DNA of 64,000 nucleotides from a bacterium (GCA_919901855.1 CAKKQC010000008.1:1-64000); one strand, 5' to 3'. Counted from the first letter of the stretch, positions 9,688-18,852 are shown. Notes: generated by a model from the letters alone, not told the origin. Numbers and translations: made by a program.

Positions 9688-12473
9688 CGGGGAGTTGCCG
9701 CCGGGGACCAGGGGGTGACCCGGGCCCAATCGAGATCGATCCCGTTCGCGACGCCGTATTCCCTGGCCGCCTCGGCCGCCCTACCCATGGAGCGCAGGAC
9801 GACGGCCAGGTTGTAGTGCACCTGCGACGAGATCAGGCCCAGCGCCACCGCGCGCCGGAACTCGTCGAGCGCGAGGCGGTCGCGCCTCATGTACGCGTAC
9901 GACTGCCCGAGCAGCTCGTGGGCCCGGGCCACGCCGGGCGCGCGCCGCACGACCTCGAGGGCGGTCGCGTTCGCCTCCGGGATCCGCCCCTGCGTCATCG
10001 CCACCGCCGCCGACCGGTCGAGCCGCTGAAGCGCGTCGAACTCGTCGAACGGCGCGAAAACGTAGCCGAGCTCGGCCGTGCGCTCCGCCACGGGGGCGGG
10101 CCGGATTTCGTAGACGCGGAGCCAGCCGGCCTTCCACATCAGCCTGAGCCGGGTAGCCCACCACCGCTCGAACAGGGACCGCGCCCGGGGCGTCGGCCAG
10201 TCGAAGAGCCGGTAGCCCGCCGTCCGCTGGGCCTCCCCGTCGCTGAAGAACACGTGCGTGATCCCCATCTGCCGGAACTTCTTTGCCATCTCCGTCTCGT
10301 CGCGCGACGCCGTGCAGACGTCGATGAGCGGCGGGAGGTCGAACACGGTCGCGGCCACCAGCCGGCCGCGCCAGAACGTGCCCCTAGCCTCGCCCACGTA
10401 GAGGACGCCCGACCGCGGCGGCAGCATGGCGTTCATCGCCTCGCCCGCGGCATAGAACGCGGCCGGGTACGAGGGCCGCTCGCGCAGGAGGAAGTCGCGT
10501 TCGCGTTCCGCCCCGAGGGCCATCGCGAACCAGCTCACGCTCCACTGGGACACGAGCAGGAGCGCGACGATATTGACCACCGAGAAGAGGGAGACGAGGA
10601 CGAGCCCGGCGCCGCGCGCGAGCGTCCGGCGGGCGCAAAGCCCCCCGAGGTACACGCCCGCGAGCACGCCGAGCAGCGCGAGCCCCGGGGCGAAGTACCG
10701 GACGATGTTCGAGACGTTGCTCCACAGGAGGTAACGCCCGAGGATGAAGACCCCGACCAGCCGGATCCGCGGGTCCACGCCGCGGAAGAGCAGGAGCATG
10801 GGCAGGAGGGCAAGGAAGAGCCCACCGCACGCGGAGTTGTTCGACAGCCCCGCGATCCTGGTGATGAACCACGGGTGCAGGAGCCATTCCTTCGCCGGAC
10901 GCCACCGGAACTCGCGGAACTCGCCCATCTGGTAATCCATGCGGGGCGGCGACACGTGGAAGCTGTCGAAGGCCTTGTAGGCGAACGGGTACGTCGGACA
11001 CCGGGTAAAGAGCCAGGCCTTGGCGTTCCATGGCGAGACGAAACAGAAGGCCACGGCCCCGAAGACGGCGGCCCGCCAGACGCCCGTCCCCGTGCGGCGC
11101 CAGCCCCAGCGGCGGGCGAGCCAGCCAAGCGCGGCCACGGCGGCCATGGCGTACAGCGCGAGCAGGGGCCGCGCCACCAGGGGCGCCCACGCCGCCTGCC
11201 GGATCTCGTCCACGTTCGAGAGCGTGACGGGCAGGAGCCCGGCCACGACGGCCGCCAGCCAGCCGCGCAGCGCCTCCCGGCCGGAGGGCGCGGCGACGCG
11301 GAAGGCCACCCCCAGCCCGAGGAGCCCGATGGCGAACCCGACCGTGTACTTGGCTCCCATCCCCAGCCCGCCGAAGACGGCGGCCAGCACGAGCCAGTGC
11401 GGCTCCCCCGCCACGGACCGGGGAGAGTCCTTCCGGCCGTCCCACCAGAGCAGGAAGCCGAGGACCGCGGCGGCCTCGTAGAGCACGAGCCCGGCGTCGA
11501 TCCCGGTCATCCACGCACTGTTCGCGATGAGAGGCGTCGTGAGGTAGATCGCGGCCGCGATCCATCCAGCAAGCGTGGCGCTCGCGGTGCCCGGCACCGC
11601 GAGCGCTCCCGTCGCCGGAGCGACGGGCGCCGGTTGCGCGAGCCACACGGCCATCACCCCGAGCAGCCCGGCTGCCAGCAGGCTGATCGCCGCGTGGCAC
11701 AGCCGTGCCACCGCGTCGGAGCCCCAGAGCACGCCGATGCCGAAGAGCATCTCGAAGGTGAAGGGGAAGTTCGAGAAGAAGTTGTACGGAAGGGCCGTGA
11801 CCTTGTGGATCTTGGCCCAGTTGAACGGGTCCGCGAGGTGGTAGACGAGCGAGTCGTAGAAGACCTCCGGGACGAGGGCGATCACGACGACCAGCAGGCC
11901 GCCCGCCATCGCGAGCGCCTGCATCGAGCGGCCACCGAGCGAGCCGCCCGCCGCCGGCACCAGGGCCCGCCAGCCGCCGCGCCGCGGCCACCACATCGTG
12001 ATCCCCGACGCGGCGAGGACGACGGGCCATTCGGGCCACCAGAGCCCCGCCAGTCCGCCGCCGAGCATCGCGAGCCCCACGAGCGCGAACCCGGCGCCTC
12101 CCGCCAGCACCTCGCGCATCCCGCGGACGGGGAAGGTCAGGCGCAGGAGCCGCAGGGCCGCCAGTCCCCAGCCGAGCGCGCCGACGGCGACCAGCGCGGT
12201 CAGGGCGAGATGCCACAAGTGGCCCGCCATCGCGCCGAGGAACTCGCCCGCCGCGGGAACGCGGCCGAGCGAGTAAGCCTGCGCGAGCTGGCTCAGCGGC
12301 TTGATGTCCTTGACCCCGAGCTGGGAGAGGTGCCACAGGAGGACGACCCAGCCCCAAATGACGAGTCCCCCGGCGAGCATCCCCCAGCCGCCGAGCGGGC
12401 GGGGACCGGTGTCGGGCGTGTCGACCGGCTTCGGTCCGGGACGCGGAACGGGAGCGGACGGGCCCGACTTCAA
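9681..12473 (-). CDS. GT-C-like membrane glycosyltransferase with C-terminal TPR, paralogue 2
   Basis: A 930-aa polytopic membrane protein related to its neighbours. The loop signature is VFYDSLVYHLADP followed by NFPFTFEMLF. The periplasmic-type C-terminal domain has SGVLYVGEARG and MGITHVFFSDGE. Unlike the paralogues it ends with about 110 residues of TPR-like helices (AHELLGQSYAYMRRDRLALDEF and VHYNLAVVLRSMGRAAEAAREY segments), suggesting a protein-protein docking module. I place the start at TTG 12473, which forms a TTGA overlap with the stop of the upstream paralogue. The first in-frame ATG would cut into the first membrane segment. It is probably co-translated with paralogue 3 and involved in surface glycan or protein glycosylation. 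Confidence 0.7.
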   Translation of the reverse strand: MKSGPSAPVPRPGPKPVDTPDTGPRPLGGWGMLAGGLVIWGWVVLLWHLSQLGVKDIKPLSQLAQAYSLGRVPAAGEFLGAMAGHLWHLALTALVAVGALGWGLAALRLLRLTFPVRGMREVLAGGAGFALVGLAMLGGGLAGLWWPEWPVVLAASGITMWWPRRGGWRALVPAAGGSLGGRSMQALAMAGGLLVVVIALVPEVFYDSLVYHLADPFNWAKIHKVTALPYNFFSNFPFTFEMLFGIGVLWGSDAVARLCHAAISLLAAGLLGVMAVWLAQPAPVAPATGALAVPGTASATLAGWIAAAIYLTTPLIANSAWMTGIDAGLVLYEAAAVLGFLLWWDGRKDSPRSVAGEPHWLVLAAVFGGLGMGAKYTVGFAIGLLGLGVAFRVAAPSGREALRGWLAAVVAGLLPVTLSNVDEIRQAAWAPLVARPLLALYAMAAVAALGWLARRWGWRRTGTGVWRAAVFGAVAFCFVSPWNAKAWLFTRCPTYPFAYKAFDSFHVSPPRMDYQMGEFREFRWRPAKEWLLHPWFITRIAGLSNNSACGGLFLALLPMLLLFRGVDPRIRLVGVFILGRYLLWSNVSNIVRYFAPGLALLGVLAGVYLGGLCARRTLARGAGLVLVSLFSVVNIVALLLVSQWSVSWFAMALGAERERDFLLRERPSYPAAFYAAGEAMNAMLPPRSGVLYVGEARGTFWRGRLVAATVFDLPPLIDVCTASRDETEMAKKFRQMGITHVFFSDGEAQRTAGYRLFDWPTPRARSLFERWWATRLRLMWKAGWLRVYEIRPAPVAERTAELGYVFAPFDEFDALQRLDRSAAVAMTQGRIPEANATALEVVRRAPGVARAHELLGQSYAYMRRDRLALDEFRRAVALGLISSQVHYNLAVVLRSMGRAAEAAREYGVANGIDLDWARVTPWSPAATPRQ

Positions 12474-14878
12474 GGTCCGATCATCTTCTTCGTCATCTTG
12501 ATCACGGCGTCGCCCTGCCAACTGATGGTCGAGAAGCCCTCGAACTCGTTCCGCAATGCGGTCTCGTCGAAGACCAACGGCGGGATCGTCCCCGTGGCCG
12601 CGCGCGCCGCCGGCAGGACGCGGAACAACTGCCACAGCACGCCCCCGTCGAGCACGGTCACGATCCGGCGGCTCCACAGCTCCCCGAGCAGGGCGCGCTG
12701 GCGCGCGGTGAACTCGAGCATCGGGTACCGGAACCTGAACTTGAGGCGGGCGACCTCCCGGTCGTTCACGAAGAGATACGCGACCCCGAGCTCGCGGAGC
12801 CGCACCGCCATGCGGTCCGCGTCACGGGCATCCCGGAGCGCCTCCTCGAACACCTGCACGTCATACGCACTGTGATTGTAGAACGGAACGCCCCAGTAGA
12901 GCCCCCGGCTCTCGCCGACCATCATGACCCGGCTCCCCCGCTCCAGAAGGGGACGTGCCCCGAAGGCGGCGGCCGCGTAGGAATTGATCATCTTCCGGTC
13001 GAGGTAGTCCGCCGGCGACTCGCGCCCGGCGAGGATCTCGACGGGGTCGAACACCATCCGGCAGAGCACGACGTCGGCCACGAGGTTCGTGGCTCCCGTG
13101 ACCGCGAGCAGGACGAGGCACACGCGGGCGTACCATCGCTGGACGCCCAGGAGTTCCCAGAGCGCCACGGCGATGAAGAGGGCCAGGAGGCCCCAGGCCG
13201 GGAGGACGAACCGGTGAATGTGGGTCACGCCGAGCCAGGAGGCGACGGCCAGGCCGGCAAGTCCCGCGAATACCCGGACCCCCGCCGCCGGCGGATGCGC
13301 GATCGCCACCGGGAGCAGGAGCAGGAACGCCGCGCCGATGTAGTTCTCGCTCGTGTCGCCCTTCGTGAGCCGCCAGGGCAGCCGCGGCAGCTCGGAGGGC
13401 TTCGTGATGGCGTACGCCGCCGCCTGCTCGCGGAACCGCGCGAGCCGCGCCGGATCCCACTGCCGGCCCCCGGGGAAGAGCCGCGTGGCGTAAGGGTAGA
13501 CGGGGTTCCCGACCACGGCCTCGTTGCGGAGGAACCAGGGCACGGCCCAGCACAGGGAGACCGCCGCGAAGACCGCGACGGCGGGCAGGGCGCGCGCGGG
13601 CCGGGGGAACCACCGGCCGGGAGGCGCGGCCGCCAGCAGGGCCAGCCAGGGCAGGAAGAACACGGCCGTGTACTTCGCCGCGAAGGCCGCTCCGCCCAGG
13701 ACCGCGGCCACCGCGATCCCGGGCAAGCGGCCACCCGCCTCGCGCGCCGCCAGCGCCGCGAGGAGCAGGAGCAGCGTGAGCTCGACGTCCACGCTTGTCT
13801 GGACGGCGTTGAGGACCAGCACGGGGCACGCGACAAAAACGGCCGCTCCCGCCAGGCCGGCGAACGACCGGCCCGCGCGGCTGCCAAGCCGGAAGACCGT
13901 CCAGGCGATGCCGGCCACCAGCCAGACGCGCCACGCCCGCGCCGCGGGCTCCCCGCCCAGGAGGCCGAGCCAGCCGTACAGCATCTGGACGCCGAGCGGG
14001 AACGAAGTGTGCAGGAGGTTCGGAAGGCCGACCACCTTGTGGTACATCGCGAAAAGCGCCGGCGTGGCGAGATGGTAGACCTGCGCGTCGTAGAACCGGT
14101 CGGGCGCCTCCACGACGGCCGCGACGACGAGGAAGGTGACCGCCGCCTCCGCGGCGAAGACGGCGAGCAGCGCGCGCTCCCAGAGTCCCAGGCCCGCCGG
14201 CACACCGGGAGCGCCGAACGCGAGGACGCGCACCGCCCAGGCGATCCAACCCAGGCCGCAGAGCGCGATCCAGCCGCCCGCCAGCGCGGCGCCGAACGCG
14301 GGACGCTCGGCGTACTTCGCCAGCGCCCACGCCGCCGGGATGGCCGCCGCGTTCAGGGCCACGACCGCCGACAGCGCGATTCCGAGCCAGCGCCCGGGCC
14401 CGCCGGCCCCCCGCCAGCCCGCCGCGTCGCGCCGCCGGTTCCATGCCACCGCGGCGCCGGCCGCGGCCAGCCCCCAGCCGAGCCCCGGATGCATCAGCCC
14501 CGCCAGACCGAGTCCGAGCCAGAGGAGCATGGCGGCCGCGGCCCCGAGGGCGAAACCCAGCACCACGCGCTCGCCGCCCGGGGCGGTGGCCAGTCTCAGC
14601 CATCGCGCGAAGACGAGTCCCGGCCCGGCCAGCCCCAGCACCCAGGCGAGCACGGCCCCGTGCCCCGCGCCCAGGCGAGCGAGTCGCTCGGCCACGTGCG
14701 GCCACGCGAACGAAGTCGCCGGCAGGTGCGGCGTGATCGCGCCGCCGAAGTTCTTCCAGTCGACGGGCACCGCGGCGTAGTACGCCTGGAGGACCGCGAA
14801 CGCCCACCATGCAAAGACCGCGAGCTCGACGCCGCGCGGAATCCGGAGACGTGAGAGGAAGGCGCCGCCCTTGACCAT
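12470..14878 (-). CDS. GT-C-like polytopic membrane glycosyltransferase, paralogue 3
   Basis: An 802-aa protein with many membrane segments and the same signatures as its neighbours: RFYDAQVYHLATP and SFPLGVQMLYG in a large loop, then SRVMMVGESRGLYWG and LGVAYLFVNDRE in the C-terminal soluble part. The family resembles PMT_2/ArnT-type sugar transferases that act on lipid-linked sugars outside the membrane. The ATG at 14878 follows a TAGCAT box with a 7-nt gap; an ATG at 14887 would add three residues. It is the first gene of a two-gene operon whose second start overlaps its stop as TTGA. It is divergent from the aroD gene across a short intergenic region holding a perfect 14-bp palindrome. 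Confidence 0.7.
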   Translation of the reverse strand: MVKGGAFLSRLRIPRGVELAVFAWWAFAVLQAYYAAVPVDWKNFGGAITPHLPATSFAWPHVAERLARLGAGHGAVLAWVLGLAGPGLVFARWLRLATAPGGERVVLGFALGAAAAMLLWLGLGLAGLMHPGLGWGLAAAGAAVAWNRRRDAAGWRGAGGPGRWLGIALSAVVALNAAAIPAAWALAKYAERPAFGAALAGGWIALCGLGWIAWAVRVLAFGAPGVPAGLGLWERALLAVFAAEAAVTFLVVAAVVEAPDRFYDAQVYHLATPALFAMYHKVVGLPNLLHTSFPLGVQMLYGWLGLLGGEPAARAWRVWLVAGIAWTVFRLGSRAGRSFAGLAGAAVFVACPVLVLNAVQTSVDVELTLLLLLAALAAREAGGRLPGIAVAAVLGGAAFAAKYTAVFFLPWLALLAAAPPGRWFPRPARALPAVAVFAAVSLCWAVPWFLRNEAVVGNPVYPYATRLFPGGRQWDPARLARFREQAAAYAITKPSELPRLPWRLTKGDTSENYIGAAFLLLLPVAIAHPPAAGVRVFAGLAGLAVASWLGVTHIHRFVLPAWGLLALFIAVALWELLGVQRWYARVCLVLLAVTGATNLVADVVLCRMVFDPVEILAGRESPADYLDRKMINSYAAAAFGARPLLERGSRVMMVGESRGLYWGVPFYNHSAYDVQVFEEALRDARDADRMAVRLRELGVAYLFVNDREVARLKFRFRYPMLEFTARQRALLGELWSRRIVTVLDGGVLWQLFRVLPAARAATGTIPPLVFDETALRNEFEGFSTISWQGDAVIKMTKKMIGP

Positions 14879-14884
14879 TGTTCC

Positions 14885-14898
14885 CATGCTATAGCATG
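14885..14898. promoter_or_regulatory. Perfect 14-bp palindrome in a divergent promoter region
   Basis: CATGCTATAGCATG is a perfect inverted repeat between the divergent starts at 14878 (minus) and 14936 (plus). Each strand reads TGCTATAGC, which resembles an extended -10 element, so the site could serve as a symmetric promoter, an operator, or both. Only its symmetry and position are seen directly. Confidence 0.4.
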
Positions 14899-14935
14899 AT
14901 GGTTGCGCCCTCAAGATATTCCAGGAGAATACGAC

Positions 14936-15676
14936 ATGCCGCTAGTTCGCATCGGCCGGGTCAGGATCGGCGACAGCCCCAGACTCGTGGCGGCCGTCAT
15001 CGCCCCGCAGCGCCTCGCCCATCTCGCGGAAGCGAAGGCGGCCGGTGCGGACCTCGCGGAGCTCCGCCTCGACTACCTCGCCCGGCTGCCCGAGGAGCGG
15101 GTCGTCGCCTGCGTGCGCGGCGCCGCCCGCGCGACCTCGCTGCCCCTCATCGCCACGATCCGCTCCCCCCGCGAGGGCGGGGCGAGCCGGGAGGGGTTCG
15201 CGGGCGACGAGAAGAGGCGTGAAGCCCTGTTCCTCTCCCTGCTCCCCCACGTGCACGCCGTCGACCTCGAGCTTTCGAGCCCCATCCTCCCCGCCGTCTC
15301 GTCGGCCGCGCGCAAGGCCGGGGTCACCGTGATCGTCTCCTACCACCACTTCCTCTCCACGCCGTCCCTGGCGCGGCTGCGGGCGCTGGCCCAGCTCTGC
15401 AAGGCCAAGGGCGGGGACGTGGTCAAGATCGTGACCGTGACCCGGTCCCCGATCGAGATGATCCGGCTCCTCTCGCTCCTGCACGAGCGGCCGAGCGAGC
15501 CCCTGGCGGCGTTCGCGATGGGCCGGCACGCCCTGCTCTCGCGGCTCATGGCCTACTTCTTCCGGTCCTGCCTCCTCTACGGCTCGCTCTCGGACCGCTC
15601 CGGCGCCCCCGCGGCCCCCGGCATCCCGGCGCTGACCGAGCTGCGCGACGCCGTCCGGAAGTTCCATCTCGCCTGA
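14936..15676 (+). CDS. aroD: Type I 3-dehydroquinate dehydratase
   Basis: A 246-aa shikimate-pathway enzyme that dehydrates 3-dehydroquinate to 3-dehydroshikimate through a Schiff base. The TIM-barrel landmarks are in order: LAELRLDYL (substrate-binding acids), LPLIATIRS, VIVSYHHF (catalytic His), DVVKIVTVT (the Schiff-base Lys), and the late AFAMGRHALLSR segment. The ATG at 14936 has an AGGAG ribosome site 9 nt upstream, one of the clearer Shine-Dalgarno sites in the window. The next gene starts 7 nt after its stop, so the two are probably co-transcribed. Other shikimate genes are not in the window. Confidence 0.9.
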   Translation: MPLVRIGRVRIGDSPRLVAAVIAPQRLAHLAEAKAAGADLAELRLDYLARLPEERVVACVRGAARATSLPLIATIRSPREGGASREGFAGDEKRREALFLSLLPHVHAVDLELSSPILPAVSSAARKAGVTVIVSYHHFLSTPSLARLRALAQLCKAKGGDVVKIVTVTRSPIEMIRLLSLLHERPSEPLAAFAMGRHALLSRLMAYFFRSCLLYGSLSDRSGAPAAPGIPALTELRDAVRKFHLA

Positions 15677-15683
15677 GGCCGCC

Positions 15684-16466
15684 GTGATCAATCCGTGGCT
15701 GGGCATAGCCGCCGTCCTCGTGGTCGACGCCTGCCTGATCGGGTCGATCCACACCGTGCGGCGGTTCGTCGTGTTGCCCGGCGAGGTCATGCGCAAGCTC
15801 ATCCACCTGTCGACCACGACCTGCGCGCTCGCCTTCCCGTGGCTGTTCCACGCGGGATGGCCGCCCTGCTTCCTGGCCGGCTTCGCGATCGGCCTCATGG
15901 CGATCGCGCGCCTCCCCGCCCTCCAGGGGCTCGTCGAGGAGTTCGGCGTCGGAGACTCCCTGCGGCGCGACGCCTGGGGGGAGTTCTACTACCCGATCGC
16001 GATCGCCCTCCTCTTCATCGCCACCCGCGGGGAGCCGCTGGCCTACGCCGTGCCCCTCTTCGCGATCGGATTCGGCGACGCGGCCGCGGCAATCGTCGGC
16101 AAGGCGGTCGGCCGGCTGCGGTACCGGACGGCGGGCCGGGAGACCAAGAGCGTCGAAGGGACCGTCGCGTTCCTCCTGGTCGCGTTCGCGGGAGGCTGGG
16201 CCATCCTCGCCGGCGGCTCCGGGCTGTCCGCCGGCGAGGCGGGCCTCCTGGCGCTCACCGCGGGCATCTACATGGCCCTGATCGAGGCCATCGCCTGGCA
16301 CGGCATGGACAACCTGCTCGCGCCCTTCGGCGGCCTCCTCGTCCTGCGGGGACTGGCGAACGCGGGTCCCGGCGTCCTGCTCGTGCAGGCGAGCCTGGCG
16401 ACCGCCGCCGCGCTCTTCCTCGCGATCCGCCTCTTCCCCCCATGGCCCGCCCGCAAGCCGGCCTGA
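15684..16466 (+). CDS. Dolichol/phytol-kinase-like membrane protein
   Basis: A 260-aa membrane protein with six or seven hydrophobic segments. It matches the SEC59/VTE5/phosphatidate-cytidylyltransferase-like group, which phosphorylates polyprenols or phytol using CTP. Diagnostic segments are MRKLIHLSTTT near residue 35, FGDAAAAIVGKAVGR near residue 130, the KSVEGTVAF motif just after, and GMDNLLAPFGG near the end. The GTG at 15684 has GAGG 5 nt upstream and lies 7 nt after aroD. The downstream lipoprotein gene begins inside its last 25 nt, so aroD, this gene and the lipoprotein form one unit. A lipid-carrier role for the membrane glycosyltransferases nearby is plausible but is inference. Confidence 0.75.
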   Translation: MINPWLGIAAVLVVDACLIGSIHTVRRFVVLPGEVMRKLIHLSTTTCALAFPWLFHAGWPPCFLAGFAIGLMAIARLPALQGLVEEFGVGDSLRRDAWGEFYYPIAIALLFIATRGEPLAYAVPLFAIGFGDAAAAIVGKAVGRLRYRTAGRETKSVEGTVAFLLVAFAGGWAILAGGSGLSAGEAGLLALTAGIYMALIEAIAWHGMDNLLAPFGGLLVLRGLANAGPGVLLVQASLATAAALFLAIRLFPPWPARKPA

Positions 16467-17794
16467 TTGGGCCCGCGGCCGCGCGCGTGGCGGCCGCCCT
16501 GCTCGTCACCAGTCTCCTGACCGGGTGCGCCCGACCCCGCCCCCGCCCCGCCGCCGAGCCCCTGGACGCCGAGGGACAGGCGCTCGCGGCCATCCCGGCG
16601 CGCACGGATATCGACTCGTACCGCGCCTGGATCGGCCCCGCGCCGGCGGAGCCGCCGCCCGCGGGATTCGCGGTCCGGCAGATCGACGGCCGGTGGTGGC
16701 TCGTGGCCCCGAGCGGCCGCCTCTACTGGGCCTCCGCCCTCCGCCACGCCGGCTGCGGCCTGGAGACGGACGGACCCGTGACGCCGTACCGCGACGCCCT
16801 GCTCCACAAGTGGGGCGCCGGGCTCTTCGGCGTCAAGTGCCCGGCCCGGGTCCTGGACCGAATGGCCGGCTGGGGATTCACGGCCATCGGCACCGCCTCG
16901 AGCGATTCGCTGTTCCGGCCCCGTGTGCTGCCGTTCCTGACCCCGGGGTTGATGGCCGACAAGCTTTCGATCCCGCTCGCGGCCCCCGGCCTCCCCGACG
17001 CGTTCCTCGGCGACCTCGTCGTCAAGCTCTCGCCCGCGCTTTCACCGCTCGCCAACTGGCAGGATGCGCCGTTCTGCCTCGGACACCCTGGCGGCGTGCG
17101 CGCCGACTGGTCGGGGCTGGCCGCCTCCGTCCTCGCCCTCCCCGCGAAGGCCCCGGCGAAGGTGGAATGGATCCGGACGCTCCGGGAAGCGTACGGCAAG
17201 ATCGCGGTCCTGAACCGGGCATGGGGCGTCTCCGCCACGAGTTTCGAAGCCCTGCGCTGGCCCGGCGACGGGAAGGCCACGGACATCGCCAAGGCCGACC
17301 TCATGTCGTTTCGCGCCCGGTTCGCGGACTGGCTCTACGCGGCGGTCCTGCACGCGATCCGGTTCGCGGACAAGACCCACCTCATGTTCGGCATGGCGGT
17401 GGTGCCCGGCGTTACGCCTCCCGAGGTGACGGCCGCGCTCGCCAAGCACGCGGACGTGATCGTCGTCGAGGTCGGGGACGCCGAGCCCGCGCTCCCAGCC
17501 ATCGAGGCGCTCGCCGCCCAACTCCACCGACCGCTGTACGTGATCGCGGCGCGTCCCGCCGCCGTCGGACCCGCCGAACTGCCGGCGGCCTGGAGCCGGG
17601 TGATGGAGCGGCTTGCCGCCATGTCGGACGTCGTGGGGGCGGAGGTCTCGGACTACCTGCCCAACGCGGACGGGAGCGCGTTCGTGGGGTGGGACGACGT
17701 CCCCGAGATCCTGCTCACCGAAGCCGCGCGCCGGACGAACGACCGGCTCCTGCGCCTCCACGCCGGTCAGCCCGAGCCCGCCCCCAAGCACTGA
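16442..17794 (+). CDS. Glycoside-hydrolase-like lipoprotein
   Basis: A 450-aa protein with a lipoprotein signal. The hydrophobic VAAALLVTSLLTGC ends in a Cys at about residue 29, followed by a Pro/Arg-rich linker. The body resembles agarase-like or GH42-like TIM-barrel glycosidases. DGRWWLVAPSGRLYWASA matches the usual opening strand, GFTAIGTASSDSLF a following strand, and AYGKIAVLNRAWGVSATSFEAL the segment common in these enzymes where the active-site cleft forms. I cannot fix the two catalytic acids with confidence. It overlaps the kinase-like gene by 25 nt. Anchored to a membrane, it may trim exported glycans. The family call is moderate and the substrate is unknown. Confidence 0.55.
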   Translation: MARPQAGLIGPAAARVAAALLVTSLLTGCARPRPRPAAEPLDAEGQALAAIPARTDIDSYRAWIGPAPAEPPPAGFAVRQIDGRWWLVAPSGRLYWASALRHAGCGLETDGPVTPYRDALLHKWGAGLFGVKCPARVLDRMAGWGFTAIGTASSDSLFRPRVLPFLTPGLMADKLSIPLAAPGLPDAFLGDLVVKLSPALSPLANWQDAPFCLGHPGGVRADWSGLAASVLALPAKAPAKVEWIRTLREAYGKIAVLNRAWGVSATSFEALRWPGDGKATDIAKADLMSFRARFADWLYAAVLHAIRFADKTHLMFGMAVVPGVTPPEVTAALAKHADVIVVEVGDAEPALPAIEALAAQLHRPLYVIAARPAAVGPAELPAAWSRVMERLAAMSDVVGAEVSDYLPNADGSAFVGWDDVPEILLTEAARRTNDRLLRLHAGQPEPAPKH

Positions 17795-17843
17795 CCGCCC
17801 TCCCCCCGCTACCTCGGCCGGGGAATCCCTGTCCTAGGGCAAA

Positions 17844-18260
17844 TCAACCGGGCTGGATGGCCTTCACGGCCGCAACGATCTCGCGCGCCCATCCCAGCGC
17901 CTCTTCGGCTTCAGGCTTCCCGAAGAGATCATCCGCATTCTGGCCCGTGGATTCGTTTCCGTACAGGCTCAACTCGCGCCGTTCACGGAGGACCGACGAG
18001 TGTTCGGCGAACTCGTCAATCCGGGCGGCGAACGGGGCGGCAAACTTGCCGCGGTGCTCGCGGAGGATCTCGCCGACATCGTGCCACTTGGGCGGCTCCA
18101 CGCCGATGGATCGCAGGGCCGCCTTCAGCGCCAGCTCGACAGCCTCCTGCGCTCGCCGCACCGTGAGGCCGGTGGCCCCCTTTTCCAGCGCGGCGACCGC
18201 CTGATCGACCGACTGCTCGGCCTGGTGGCAGTAGGACCGGGCCATCCCCTCGTTCGTCAA
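17844..18260 (-). CDS. HEPN-domain protein of a HEPN/MNT pair
   Basis: A 138-aa, mostly helical HEPN protein: AEQSVDQAVAALEKG and RRAQEAVELALKAALRSIG helices, then WHDVGEILREH. The canonical RX4-6H ribonuclease motif of toxic HEPN proteins is not present; the corresponding helix reads RERRELSLYGNE, with Arg and Tyr but no His. This may make it a substrate-binding or regulatory partner of the nucleotidyltransferase rather than an active RNase. The start is taken as TTG 18260, which overlaps the upstream stop as TTGA. An ATG at 18245 is the alternative but has no spaced ribosome site. Confidence 0.75.
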   Translation of the reverse strand: MTNEGMARSYCHQAEQSVDQAVAALEKGATGLTVRRAQEAVELALKAALRSIGVEPPKWHDVGEILREHRGKFAAPFAARIDEFAEHSSVLRERRELSLYGNESTGQNADDLFGKPEAEEALGWAREIVAAVKAIQPG

Positions 18261-18766
18261 ATCTCGAACACCTCACCCGGACGGGCGTCGGGCTTGAGCT
18301 CCCAGTACCAGCCGCCCTTGAAGGGGACGCGCCGGGATCCCAGTTGTGTCAGGCGGCGCCGCAGGCCCTCGAGCACGCCCGCGAAGAAACCATCCCGGTC
18401 ATAGAGCAGGCGGGCGTCATCCACCATGTCCAGGTAGAGCGGAACGAGGCGGGCCGCCTCCTCGGGAGTCTTGTAGATGGGCGAGATCAGGAGATGGCCG
18501 GTTCCACCGGTGCGGACGCCGGCCTCGCGTTCGATCGTCCGCCAGGTGGGGCGCAGTTCCGCTCCGCGATGCAACTGGCCCGCCGGCAGTCCCTGGCACA
18601 CGACCAGCAGGTCCACGTCCGAGTCGGGCCGCGCATCCCCGCGCGCCCGCGATCCGTACAACACCAGGCTCACGAGCCGGTCACCCAGCGCTTCCCGCGC
18701 CCCGCGGACCAGCGCCGGGATCAGCTCTCCATCAACCGCCCCGTTCTTCATGGCGACCCCGTCCAT
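18257..18766 (-). CDS. MNT-type nucleotidyltransferase of a HEPN/MNT pair
   Basis: A 169-aa protein with the minimal nucleotidyltransferase signature YGSRARGDARPDSDVDLLVV at about residues 37-56: the GS motif plus two metal-binding Asp residues. The downstream HEPN gene overlaps its stop by 4 nt. Pairs of this kind act as toxin-antitoxin or nucleotide-transfer systems. I chose ATG 18766 because it lies exactly 6 nt after a TACGAT box preceded by TG, matching the leaderless-type arrangement seen at other genes here. An upstream in-frame start at 18796 would add ten residues. Confidence 0.8.
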   Translation of the reverse strand: MDGVAMKNGAVDGELIPALVRGAREALGDRLVSLVLYGSRARGDARPDSDVDLLVVCQGLPAGQLHRGAELRPTWRTIEREAGVRTGGTGHLLISPIYKTPEEAARLVPLYLDMVDDARLLYDRDGFFAGVLEGLRRRLTQLGSRRVPFKGGWYWELKPDARPGEVFEI

Positions 18767-18780
18767 ACCCCTATCGTACA
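18767..18780 (-). promoter_or_regulatory. -10 box for the MNT gene, leaderless type
   Basis: TG directly followed by TACGAT, then a 6-nt gap (AGGGGT), then the ATG at 18766. Confidence 0.5.
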
Positions 18781-18852
18781 TTGGCGGGGTCCGCATCGCT
18801 CAGAGAACAGGGATTCCGGATTGGCGGCCGCACAGGCCCATACGCCGCGACT

